Positions 26,146 through 36,837 of a stretch of DNA of 64,000 bases are shown one piece after another. Each line of letters opens with the position of its first letter. Position 1 is the first letter of the stretch. Below the pieces are notes generated by a model. It saw only the letters and a list, made by a program, of their open reading frames with translations, ran no database searches and was not told the DNA's origin. The DNA is from Chrysoperla carnea. Its lineage: Eukaryota; Arthropoda; Insecta; Neuroptera; Chrysopidae. The position numbers and the translations under genes are program-made. The stretch lies in NCBI RefSeq assembly GCF_905475395.1, contig NC_058337.1:86236368-86300367 (forward strand), given 5' to 3'.

Positions 26146-26417
26146 AAACCTATTCCAAAACAAATTAATATGCACTAAAACGTAAAAAATATAACAATAA
26201 TATAATGTAGTTACAATTATTGTTATTTTTGGAGTCAGTGTCAGCTAAGTTAATGTAGCAAACTGTTTTGTCACAATTGTTTCCTTGGCTGACTCCGACT
26301 CCAAAAATAACAATAATTGTAACTACATTATATTATCGTTATTTTTTTACTTTTTAGTGCATATTAATTTGTTTTGGCACAGTTTTTATTTTGGTTTTTG
26401 AAGTCGGTTTTTTTTTG
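26127..26417. repeat. Foldback (hairpin) element, about 290 bp
   Basis: The two halves are close reverse complements. The left arm reads ACCGACTTCGG ... TTAATATGCACTAAAA ... GTAGTTACAATTATTG ... TTTTTGGAGTC. The right arm reads GACTCCAAAAATAACAATAA ... GTAACTACATTATATTAT ... TTTTAGTGCATATTAA ... GAAGTCGGTTTTTTT. The arms are about 120 bases with a short loop around 26252-26287. No protein is encoded; this is a MITE-like palindrome. Confidence 0.85.
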
Positions 26418-26839
26418 TTTTTTTATACTCGCTGCATTGTGTATGTGTAAACAGTCAATGGCTTCCTTGATGTAATTAATACTACAAAATAGTTCAATTA
26501 CATTTTATTTTATCTAGCATTACATTTACTTATGTTTACTCATGAGGAGAGTACAAAAAAACCTGTATTTATACTAAAATGTCTTTTTTAATGCAAGAAA
26601 AATTGGTTCTAGGTTAAATTTATAAAGAATTGTAAGGAAAGGATGACTCCACACGAATTTTACACATTTTTTTCATAGTTCATTCCGGGTTTATCACTTC
26701 AGGATTCCTGCATAACACTCTTAGGAAGAGAAAAGATTGCAGTGTATTCGAATGAGAGTCACTTGGACCATAAGACCCATAGATAAAATAACATTAAAGT
26801 ATTATGAGCGCCAAGGCAAGTTTAGACTTGTGGTTAAAA

Positions 26840-27110
26840 TTGTTTGTACCTTATTTTCAACTTTGATGATGAATTTTGTTGATGAATGTGGACGAAAAAT
26901 AAGCTTATAATTTTTCGATATCTGCCTTTGTTTTCGAAATATCGAAAGCTAAGTAATTAAACAAAATATTCAATTTTCGATATTTTGAAAACTAACAGAT
27001 ATCGAAAAATTTCATTCTTAATTTTCGTCTTATATCGTCAAGTTATATAATATAACTTAGCATCAAGATTGAAAAAATATATTTTTTTAAATTTGTGTCC
27101 CCACGGGTTT
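26840..27110. repeat. Foldback element, about 270 bp
   Basis: The left half contains TTTTTCGATATCTGCCTTTG and CGAAATATCGAAA; the right half contains TTTCGATATTTTGAAAAC, AGATATCGAAAAATTTC and ATTTTCGTCTTATATCGTCA. The halves fold on each other imperfectly around 26965. It is related to the solo arm at 24770-24912. Confidence 0.75.
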
Positions 27111-27750
27111 AACAACGGGTTATTTTGTTTTAAATTATTTGTCAAGGTTCTAACTTTAATTTAAATAGTTGTTTTTTAAGTCCCACGTGTAGTTTTGGAA
27201 AAATTTATGAAAATATATCATCCAACTACCATCTTCCCATTAAACTAATGTTAAATATATTCCTACTTTGTAAGTCATTTATTTATTATTTAAATAATCG
27301 GGCAACCGTCCTGAAATTTTCAACTTCATATAAATATGAAGTCGAACTCCATATAAAAAAAACAAGCCTTTTATACAAAATTGCCCTGGCGCTCGTATAT
27401 ACATCCTTAAAAATTAAAAAATTGTAGATCATTTTAAGACAATTTGAATTATTTTTCATGTCCTTTTACCAATATAAATTGTAATTGCTAGAACGATTTG
27501 CCGTTACTATATATAACACCGGATAGATATTACTCTAATAACAAAAACTTTTCAAATTAGAATTAAATTTAGTGTAGTTGTAACAAAAATTAAGATTAAT
27601 ATGATTTAGTTTTAAGAATGTAATTTTAATTGCCCTGCGAGAATTAAATTTCTTTATTAGCGCGGATGCATTAATTAACGCTACCTGAGAGGGTTGCTTT
27701 AACTAACACTCTTAGGATCTACGTTGTTTTTATTGAATAGGTAGAATAGG

Positions 27751-29218
27751 TAACCTGACTCCTTTTTACGCCATCATCAAGACAATACTACAAATTTGGG
27801 ACTATTAATTAATTAAAGCGTATCCGTGAGGGTAGTGAGTTTTATTCACTCACCTCTACATATAAATATGTAGTATTGTTTAATCATTTTTATTCATTCA
27901 TTCATTTCAAACAAAATTCATTTTGTTATTCTCCTGCTGTAATTTTTAACACCACCGCTACTAGAGAAACTGACGTTTAGAACGTTTTAGTAAAGCATAG
28001 TATTATTTTCAGTCGATATGAAAATTGAAATATGGCTTTCCAAATATAACTGTATTATCTCCGTTACTCTTAAGTATATATATATATATATGTTTTATTT
28101 TATTAAGTAGAGCCCATGTTGAATATTCGTCGGTATTTTAATAATACTTGACGATCACCCAAGGCTCCTCCAAAAATTATGTAATCACAATCACAGGATT
28201 GACTTCTGCGAAGTAGCGAAGAAGAAGATACGGAGTTCAGTAACCTGACTCCTTTTTACGCCATCATCAAGACAATACTACAAATTTGGGACTATTAATT
28301 AATTAAAGCGTATCCGTGAGGGTAGTGAGTTTTATTCACTCACCTCTACATATAAATATGTAGTATTGTTTAATCATTTTTATTCATTCATTCATTTCAA
28401 ACAAAATTCATTTTGTTATTCTCCTGCTGTAATTTTTAACACCACCGCTACTAGAGAAACTGACGTTTAGAACGTTTTAGTAAAGCATAGTATTATTTTC
28501 AGTCGATATGAAAATTGAAATATGGCTTTCCAAATATAACTGTATTATCTCCGTTACTCTTAAGTATATATATATATATATGTTTTATTTTATTAAGTAG
28601 AGCCCATGTTGAATATTCGTCGGTATTTTAATAATACTTGACGATCACCCAAGGCTCCTCCAAAAATTATGTAATCACAATCACAGGATTGACTTCTGCG
28701 AAGTAGCGAAGAAGAAGATACGGAGTTCAGTAACCTGACTCCTTTTTACGCCATCATCAAGACAATACTACAAATTTGGGACTATTAATTAATTAAAGCG
28801 TATCCGTGAGGGTAGTGAATTTTATTCACTCACCTCTACATATAAATATGTAGTATTGTTTAATCATTTTTATTCATTCATTCATTTCAAACAAAATTCA
28901 TTTTGTTATTCTCCTGCTGTAATTTTTAACACCACCGCTACTAGAGAAACTGACGTTTAGAACGTTTTAGTAAAGCATAGTATTATTTTCAGTCGATATG
29001 AAAATTGAAATATGGCTTTCCAAATATAACTGTATTATCTCCGTTACTCTTAAGTATATATATATATATGTTTTATTTTATTAAGTAGAGCCCATGTTGA
29101 ATATTCGTCGGTATTTTAATAATACTTGACGATCACCCAAGGCTCCTCCAAAAATTATGTAATCACAATCACAGGATTGACTTCTGCGAAGTAGCGAAGA
29201 AGAAGATACGGAGTTCAG
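27751..29218 (+). repeat. Three tandem copies of a 490-bp unit
   Basis: Copies are 27751-28240, 28241-28730 and 28731-29218. Each begins TAACCTGACTCCTTTTTACG and ends GATACGGAGTTCAG. Copies 1 and 2 look identical. Copy 3 differs by one G-to-A (GTAGTGAATTTT) and by one fewer TA in its (TA)n run, giving 488 bp. The unit has no long open frame. It holds a short hairpin around GTGAGTTTTATTCACTCAC, a tripled ATTC run and a TA microsatellite. This is a recent triplication, or an assembly duplication. Confidence 0.97.
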
Positions 29219-30319
29219 TGCTTTTATATACACAGACATTCAACATACTGCAAGCGCGAGTTTATTTAAAACTTGCATTTGTATAGAATCTATATTACTG
29301 CATGCTACCTACCTCTTATGTTTCACTTATTGAACTAGTAATAATAGCTGAGACGTCGACGAGTAAACTTTTTTTACCTCAGAACTTTAAAGAGGGCCAA
29401 TTTATTGACTATTTTTATATAAAAAAAATTCGCTGAATACGAAGGTGATAAAAAAAATTTGTAAACCCTGGGCTTCATGGTTAAAAATTATGATTTTTAG
29501 CGGCAATATTCTTTGTTTTGAGGTTTTTTGACTTTTTAAAGAAAACGGTGCGTCGGACAAAAAAAAGTTAAGAGCAAAGAAATTAAGACTTTAGCAAAAT
29601 ACGTCGTTTAAGGTTAGTTGTGACTTTTTGTCTTTGATCATTCAATTGTTTTAAACAAAAAAAAAACAGGCTCAAATTTAACAATTTCTTTTTGATTTTT
29701 TTTTTCTGCTTTAAAAAAGTCGCATAGATATCTTATTTTAGTCAAAATTTTGTATTTTGTTCATAGAATACACAGTTTTTTTAATTAACAAATTTGATTA
29801 TAAGGGATTTACGTTTTTTTGGGACATTTTTTGAATTTCTCACTCCGACTGAGCATAAATATTAATAAGAACCAACAATTGTATAAGGTCTTGCTACTCA
29901 CACCCCCTCACCCATCGCACGGAGAATAAATGGCTTATAAACAAATTGAATTTGTTGACTCAAAGAAAAATCATATCAAATGTCCTAAGCGAATCAAATG
30001 GATGTCCTAAACGAATGAAATGGAAAAAATTTTCCTTACGAAGGCAATATTTTCGTCTTGAATAATAGAAATATCAGAAATGAATTATGCTAATTCCTTT
30101 CACACTAGCGTTTAATAAAATCACTCTCGTGATAAAAACCTTATCTACTTATCAAAACTTAATATTTTGTTTAGTCGAACGCTATATTAAATTTCACTAT
30201 ATACAATTTTAATATGTCATGATCCCAAACCGTTAAGAAACAGGTATTTAAAAATTCTGGGGCTTCCGTAGTGTTGTTTTACATCAATACCAAATTATTT
30301 CAAGCAAATTAAGATATAA
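29219..30319. other. Intergenic DNA
   Basis: No gene seen. A 22-base tandem duplication (ATGTCCTAAGCGAATCAAAT and the near-copy ATGTCCTAAACGAATGAAAT) lies at 29978-30021. Otherwise AT-rich with homopolymer runs. Confidence 0.65.
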
Positions 30320-31056
30320 TGGTCCGGGAGCGGACTGCAAAATCACTTGACCCATCGGTAACCAGCTCAAACTTTGTAATAAAGTGACAATCAAAGTCTT
30401 AAAAACAATGGACTATGGCAACTCTATCAAACCGGTTGCAAATGAAGAAGGGGCAATAACAGAATTCGTAAATTTACTCATACCATGTTAACAGGTTGCC
30501 TAATTTTTGCAACCAATTTGGTCTGGCAACCTATTATTTCTTGAAAAGATACATTGAAAGCTATAACTTCACGTAAAAATTATCCGTTTACCTTATGGGT
30601 TAAGTTGGTACCCCAAAAAGCGCCAACAAAAACAAAAGTTTCTATACTTTATCGACCAAGTTGATCTGGCAACCTATCATTACTTGAAAAGGTAGATTAA
30701 AAGCTATAATTTCACGTGAAAATTACCCGTTTACCCCATGGGTCAAGTTGGTATCCCAAAAAGCGTCATCAAAAACAAAGGTTTCCATACTTTATCGACC
30801 AAGTTGATCTGGCAACCTATCATTACTTGAAAAGGTGGATTGAAAGCTATAATTTCACGTGATAATTACCCGGTTACCTTCTAGGTTAAGTTGGTATCCT
30901 AATTTTACATTACAAATTGTCCCCTCCTTCATTTTTGCAACCGATCTGGTAGGGTTGCCAAAGCCCATTGTTTTTACGAGTTTAATTGCCGCTTTATTAC
31001 AAAGTTTGAGTCGGGTACCAACGAATCAAGTGATTTTGCAGTCCGCTCCCGGACCA
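30320..31056. mobile_element. Non-autonomous element with long terminal inverted repeats
   Basis: The left end TGGTCCGGGAGCGGACTGCA and the right end TGCAGTCCGCTCCCGGACCA are exact complements, and the match continues as AAATCACTTGA. Beyond that the inverted repeats run on for roughly 140 bases at lower identity (both contain CAAACTTTGTAATAAAG and GGTTGCAAA). The interior is occupied by a 143-bp tandem array. No transposase is encoded. I could not find a clear target-site duplication next to the ends, so the superfamily is open. Total length is about 737 bp. Confidence 0.88.
30520..30908 (+). repeat. 143-bp tandem array inside the inverted-repeat element
   Basis: The phrase TGGCAACCTAT recurs with a period of 143 bases in units beginning at 30520, 30663 and 30806. 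All three contain AAAGCTATAA-TTCACGT and a stretch like AAGTTGGTA-CC. The third unit is cut short at about 30900, where it runs into the right inverted repeat. Units differ by point changes, so the array is older than the 490-bp triplication. Confidence 0.88.
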
Positions 31057-31619
31057 CAGTATCAAACCTCAAAAAAAGATTTATTCGTTATTTCAGCTTT
31101 CCCAAATGATTTTATCTGATAAAAACTAATTGTATTATATTGAATAGTTTAGGATCAAGTCAAGAATAAGCAACTTATTCCATCGGCTATAAAATCGTAA
31201 TGTTAACTCCCCTGAGATGTTTTTATTTACTTAATCATCTTGAGATAATAAATACACACACACAAAAAAAAAAAAAACATAACAAAAAATAAATTTATGG
31301 GTCAAACATTTATAACCTTCTTCGCATACGCATAGACCTTTTCTATTATTTATTATTCACAAATTTTAGTAACACCTTAATATAACACTCTTAAAATGTG
31401 TTTATTTTTTGTCGTCAGGTAAATTTATTCCGAAATATACACATTCACAATTTGTAATACAGAGATTGCAGGTAAAAATTTATCATTTTATCTCTAAGTA
31501 AATACATTTGATTTGAATTATTTAGTATACAAAAATTCTCGCTCTTTTTGGATTTTAAACGTCAAGAAAGAAGAAAGGTCAATCTTATATGGAGGGACGA
31601 ACTGCTTGTGGTACTGAAA
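31057..31619. other. Intergenic DNA
   Basis: AT-rich with a CA/poly-A stretch at 31254-31278. No gene or repeat I can support. Confidence 0.6.
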
Positions 31620-31885
31620 GACATATTAGGTACGACCGATTACTTCGCTTAAAAAGGTCTGTACAGACAAAATCGTTGCGGATAATACAGAACACTATAG
31701 CTAGCCAAAAGATACACTGAACGATGGGGCCTACCAGTGCATGACGATTATTCCAGGAGCTGTAACAGTGAGGAGGAAACAGTGTGTCTCATCTTACCTG
31801 TTACTGTCTTGCCATGAGGAAATGGACTGATTTGGGTCAGCCTTTCTTTGAAAATCTCTTCGATCTGAAATTCGTTTAAGTCAGA
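31620..31885 (+). mobile_element. Jockey-like non-LTR retrotransposon, C-terminal scrap
   Basis: One frame reads GLPVHDDYSRSCNSEEETV (31729-31785). After a frame change it continues as CLAMRKWTDLGQPFFENLFD (about 31807-31866). This order (a cysteine-rich tail after the RNase H region, EEET, then a RxxWxxLGQPFF-like segment) is typical of the C terminus of Jockey-like pol proteins. Stops and frame changes show it is dead. Confidence 0.6.
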
Positions 31886-32704
31886 ACATTGGGGTAGTGG
31901 AACCATACGAAATTGTTATTTCGTATAATTGTTCCTGTGAAATCTAGGCATTCTTCGAGACAAAAATTTCCAATGAATCCAATAAAAGTGGTTGAATGAA
32001 TACAAATTGAATGAACAAGCGCACAAAAGCTAGATTTTTGCTAACAATTAGGTACTGTCTAAACTATTCGATTTACAAAAAAAATGTTTCAAACAAAAAA
32101 TGTTTGCGTATTTATAAAGAGCAACTTTCTAATTTAAAGCCTTCGTCTAATGTTTGTCAGTTATGAATCAGATTGACGTTTTAATTGAACCTGAAAACTT
32201 AGATCGAATTCGATGGCGATATAAGATGTGTCCCTTTCAAACTAATATTTTTCTTCGAAACATTTTTTTCGATTTAATTTATTTTTCGAATTTCAAGAAT
32301 AAGTCACTTTTAAAAAGCACCCTGTAAATGGTATGAGTATAAAGAGCGGTAAATACTTTTTCCCGGAGCGGCTATATAGCTAGATCGGGCTCTGAATATA
32401 ACATCATATTCCTATAAAACTTAATACTAGACTCCTACATTATAAATATGATAATTGATAAATGATAATACAATAACTTTTAGCTGATAACCTTAACTAT
32501 TAACATAGATATAATTATTAAAATGCGTTGTTATTAACATTATTATATACCTTCTGAATTATTTTATCTACATTTAATTGAAATATTTTTTTAATGTAAA
32601 TGATTAATAGTTTTATCATTTAATTTTTCATGTCTACATTATTTTTACACGAGTGAGTGTGAGAAAACGAATAACTGTTGGATAATCTTGAATAGGGAAT
32701 TTGC
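31886..32704. other. Intergenic DNA
   Basis: No coding region seen. Around 32316 the sequence GCACCCTGTAA resembles the CACCCTGTATA end of several insect transposons, but no partner end is visible. Confidence 0.5.
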
Positions 32705-33268
32705 ATGCTTTTTATACCATGCATATGAAATATACCAAGGTATTCTAAGTTTAGTCCCAAGTTTGTAACGCTTAAAAATATTGATGCTACCAACAAAATT
32801 TTGGTATAGGTGTTCATAAAATCACCTAATTGGTCCATTTCCGGTTGTTTGTCTGTCTGTCACCTGTCATTCTGTCAATTATTATAGCGTGCTTAGGACG
32901 TAGAAAGTGAGGTCGAGTAACATAGGTCAATGAGCAAATAACAAATGAGCAACATAGGTCAATTGGATCTTGGGTCCGTAGGACCCATCTTGTAAACCGT
33001 TAGAGATAGAACAAAAGTTTAAATGTAAAAAATGTTTCTCATAAAAAAATTAACAACTTTTGTTTGAAACATTTTTTCATAAATCACTGTTTAACCGTGA
33101 GAGTACAATTTATGCGCAAATTGTATAGAATGTATTATATGGGAATATCAGTTATGTATTATGGCATATACATATATGTGTACATGCATGTATGTGACAG
33201 AGTAATCAACACTGTCTATACATGGTATTTCAACAATTAACTCAGTCAATTGTCTGTTTTCATTTTTT
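32705..33268 (+). repeat. Family A dispersed repeat
   Basis: Long copy in the opposite orientation to 45236-45890. Landmarks in order: GCATATGAAATATACC, AGTCCCAAGTTTGTAACGCT, TTGATGCTACCAACAAAATT, CCATTTCCGGTTGT, GACCCATCTTGTAAACCGTT, TTTGTTTGAAACATTTTTTC, TACATGGTATTTCAACAATT and AACTCAGTCAATTG. Confidence 0.85.
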
Positions 33269-33410
33269 TGCTTTAATAAAACTTATTCATGTAACAAACA
33301 GCAAATAAAAATTATTTTTCGAATAACTAAGGTTTTTGTATACTTATGTGGTATTTTTATTCATTTTGGTGCTTTGCAATTTATTTGGACTAGTTTTTCG
33401 GCTCTAGTGG

Positions 33411-33807
33411 CTAAATTAATATGCCCTTTTTGCTGCGTTTTGACAGTAACTTTTTGGCATGCAATTGCATTTCATGGATCTCGTGTTGATTTTCCAAATG
33501 CGAGAACTTTGTTTTTAATGCCGCCAGAGAGTGTAGAATGGGTCTCGACATGTTTACGATGTCCCAATGTCCTTTGCTCAACAAAATATGACACGAAACG
33601 ACGAATAATATTGTCGGGCGATGCCTGTTGGCCACCATATTTTCGATGATATGCACGTTGAGTTAACACAACTGAACGGCTGTACAGCGTCACTATTTCG
33701 GCGTTTAGTTTTGTACTATAGTTTAAATTGTACTGAATTGACGTTTCAAAAACAGGTCTAATCAACTTGACAATCGCGATCGGTTGACAAATGCAAAAGG
33801 TATTCAA
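33411..33807 (-). pseudogene. Mariner-like transposase fragment (DUF4817-type helix-turn-helix)
   Basis: On the minus strand, 33807 down to about 33472 encodes NAEIVTLYSRSVVLTQRAYH followed by RKYGGQQASPDNIIRRFVSY. This is the DNA-binding helix-turn-helix pattern annotated as DUF4817 in many insect mariner-like proteins. Downstream the match fades and the frame closes, with no DDE catalytic domain. It is a relic of a DNA transposon. The superfamily call comes from pattern recognition. Confidence 0.6.
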
Positions 33808-33840
33808 TGTTTACATACCGGCATAAAATGTATTTTTGTT

Positions 33841-33960
33841 TTTATACACCCTGTATAAAAACTTGTACAACCTGTATAAAAATATGTAAACCCTGTATAA
33901 AAACATGAACATCCTGTATAAAAACATGTGTATACCCTATTATACCCTATTATACATGAA
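33841..33960 (+). repeat. Short tandem repeat of about 20-21 bp (CCTGTATAAAAA units)
   Basis: CCTGTATAAAAA recurs at least four times with a spacing of about 20-21 bases between 33848 and 33930, and is followed by repeats of TATACCCTATTA. On the minus strand it reads as a repeated CFYTGC peptide, which is a by-product of the repeat and not a gene. Confidence 0.85.
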
Positions 33961-34019
33961 ACCAATTTTTGGTTTGGAATTTGATGAAACTTGGTGGATG
34001 GGGTATAATTTTGATCCAA

Positions 34020-34945
34020 AAAGTATAAATATCAGGTTAATTTAATGAGATATCGCAATATTTTGATTGATCTATCACAATTAATCTAGAGGATAAGTGA
34101 GGGCTATAACCTGATAGTCTTTGTTTTTAAAGGATAAATTGTTTTCTATATGTAGCCAACTTAAGTGGACACCCTTCAGATTAAAATTTTTAGTTTGCTT
34201 AGAAAATTTTATAGTGTACTGTAAAATTGCAGGGTGCTGTCGGATCAACCTTAAATTAAATATCAATGCAACATTTTAACTCCTTAATTCCTATATAATT
34301 TGCATACCATTTTGTTATACAATTAACGTGAACCACATTTTTACAATGAAAAGGCGGGTACAAATAAAGTAATATATTTTCGAGCATAAAAAAGACATTT
34401 ATTTCATTATTTTATTTATATGCTAGGATTAAGTAACATTCAAATATTGTCAAAAGCAATAATGTATATTGGTATTAACAATGATAAGACATGAAAAATC
34501 TATTCTTATATGTATTTAATTATATTTACCTAAATCAGTCATATATTTTTATTTCAAATGATAACAATAAAATTTTGTGACCAAATTATAACTATTAAAT
34601 TTATTAACAACCAATATTGAATTGATGAATGTGATTACTGTTGTATAAAATAATGGCTAAGGTATGTTCAAAACAGCTACATTTTTTAAGTATATAATTA
34701 ATAATAATTGTTATTAAAGATTTAAAGTCAATAAATTGTGTGTAAGTTTGGAAAGGTTGAGAAAATTTAAAAAGTAGTATTTCATTATCTAATTGTCAGA
34801 AATTGTTAAGTAAAAGCATGCGTTGCTACTAATTGGAAACATTTTATTTTGCTAATATATAATCCACTTCACTTAGTGAAAACATTAATTGAATTCCGCG
34901 ATATGGATTTGATTTTCTTATTTCAATATTAATAATTATTACGAG
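34020..34945. other. Intergenic DNA
   Basis: AT-rich; no gene or definite repeat seen. Confidence 0.6.
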
Positions 34946-35512
34946 TATACGAAATATACATAGTATATTAAGTTTAGTTCCATGTTTGTAACGCTTAAAA
35001 ATATTGATGCTACGAAAAAATTTTTGGTATAGGTGTTCATAGAATCACCTTATTAGTCCATTTCCGGTTGTCTGTCCGTCTGTCTGCTTGTCTGTCAACA
35101 CGATAACTCAAAAACGAAAAGAGATATCAAGCTAAAATTTTTATAGCGTACTTAGAATGTAAAAAGTGAGGTCGAGTTCGTAAATTAGCAACATAGGTCA
35201 ACTGGGTCTTGAGTCCGTAGGATCCACCTTGTAACCCGTTATAGATAGAACAAAAGTTTAAATGTAGAAAATGTTTTTTTTATAAAAAAATAACAATTTT
35301 TGTTTGAAACATTTTCTTGTAAACATCATTGTTTGCCCACAAGGGCGCTAATTATGTGCAAATTTTATAATATGTATTAGTATGGGAATATCAGTTATGT
35401 GTGTGTGGCTATTTAAGTGGATATCTTTCTTTATTTACGTGACGTTAAAAAACAAACGATTGCTTCATCAACACTGTATACATGGTATTTCTATAATTAA
35501 CTCAGTTTACTG
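34946..35512 (+). repeat. Family A dispersed repeat
   Basis: Same landmarks and orientation as the copy at 32705-33268: TATACATAGTATATTAAGTT, GTTTGTAACGCTTAAAAATA, CCATTTCCGGTTGTCTGTCC, AAAGAGATATCAAGCT, ACATGGTATTTCTATAATTA. Nearly full length. Confidence 0.87.
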
Positions 35513-35892
35513 AAGGGCGTGACATGCTAAAACTTTCGTTTCTTTTAAGATTCACATAATATGGAAATATTTATTATTAAAAAATGAAATCATCAAACAA
35601 CAAATGTAAATCAATATTTTTATCTATTTATATTATAGATTTTTTAAATTTTATGGTTCTGGTCATTCTGAAGAATAGTCGATCCCCAATCTAAAGAATT
35701 TCATAAAATAATAGTTTTTTCGTTAATGCTTTTTTCAGCCTTTTATCTAGAAACATTAGAATTTTTAAGAGAGAAATAAAATTTTTGTGTACCAAGCTGT
35801 TTACAGTAATCTTTTAGTCCAGTGCACATACGGAATGACCCAAATGTTTTGACACTATAGTGTCAGATTTTTTATTCATTCATTCATTCAAT

Positions 35893-36432
35893 TTTATCTA
35901 TTCATTCAAATTGGATGATTTTAATGTCGTTGGACTTGCCTGCATTTTATCTTTAACCCCATGAATGTCAAAGTACACGCTAGGATTGATAGAAAAAATT
36001 TATTCGTGTTCGAAGCCAAAAATTTTTTCGTGAGTTTCTTAATTTTGTTACAGTTTTTTGCATATAGTTTTTTAATAGTGCATCTTCTTTTTCAAGAGAT
36101 ATAATGATGAAATTTTTAGAGCGTGCTTAGGACGTAAAAAGAGAGCTCGAGTTCGAAAATGAGCAACATAGGTAACAAATATTTCTTATAAAAAAATAAA
36201 CAACTTTTGTTTGAGACATTTTTTCGTAAACATCACTGTTTACCCGTAAGGGCGCAAATTAGGACAAACACAAAGTGTTACAGAAAGAAATTCACGAAAA
36301 AATTTTTGACTTTTAAACACGAATAACTTTTTTTCTACCTTTCGTGGCGCGGATAAAACACAGGCAAGTTCAACGACATCAAAATTATCATATTTGAATG
36401 AATAAAACTCAAAATATGGGCCAAAACATAAA
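35893..36432. repeat. Inverted repeat pair with a nested family A fragment
   Basis: The left arm (about 35893-36058) contains GTCGTTGGACTTGCCTG and AAAAATTTTTTCGTGAGTTT. The right arm (about 36270-36432) contains AAATTCACGAAAAAATTTTT and CAGGCAAGTTCAACGAC, the reverse complement. Arms are about 160 bases and moderately diverged. The spacer (about 36095-36264) is a family A fragment with GAGCAACATAGGTAACAAAT and TGTTTACCCGTAAGGGCGC. Confidence 0.78.
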
Positions 36433-36800
36433 AAAGTCATTTTCCAAGATGGCGGTGGAAGGGGTAATTTTCCAAATACGCGAAATTAGATTTGAGGTCT
36501 CCAAACACAACCCCCTATTGAATGAATGAATAAAAAAAATCTGTTGTTAAAGCTTTTAGGTCATCCCTCTACGATTTACGTTATTGCACTGGGCCATTTT
36601 AGTAAATTGAATAACTACTTTATAGGATTTTGTCAGCAAATACTATTACTTACTATAGTTCAAAGTTTTAAATTACGAAAAAAAAAGAATTATTTTCGTA
36701 ATATAAGTAAATTATAATTTGTATTAATGAATACAAATTGAACGTCCCTGTTCATTTTATCATATTTGCTTATTGTGATTACAGATTGCAAATAGTAATC

Positions 36801-36805
<5 letters not shown>

Positions 36806-36835
<30 letters not shown>
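36806..36835 (+). repeat. Poly(A) run of 30
   Basis: An uninterrupted A30 tract. It could be the tail of a retroposed copy, but I cannot recognise the sequence before it or find flanking duplications. Confidence 0.9.

Positions 36836-36837
<2 letters not shown>

Noticed and set aside
27751-29218. CRISPR-like array
   Set aside because: The units are 490 bp and directly adjacent with no spacers, in a eukaryotic genome.
30859-31119. 86-codon frame covering the right end of the inverted-repeat element
   Set aside because: It runs across the terminal inverted repeat and internal array; no protein family fits.
33804-34019. 71-codon minus-strand frame with repeated CFYTGC peptide
   Set aside because: The peptide repeat is produced by the CCTGTATAAAAA DNA tandem repeat; no sign of a real gene.
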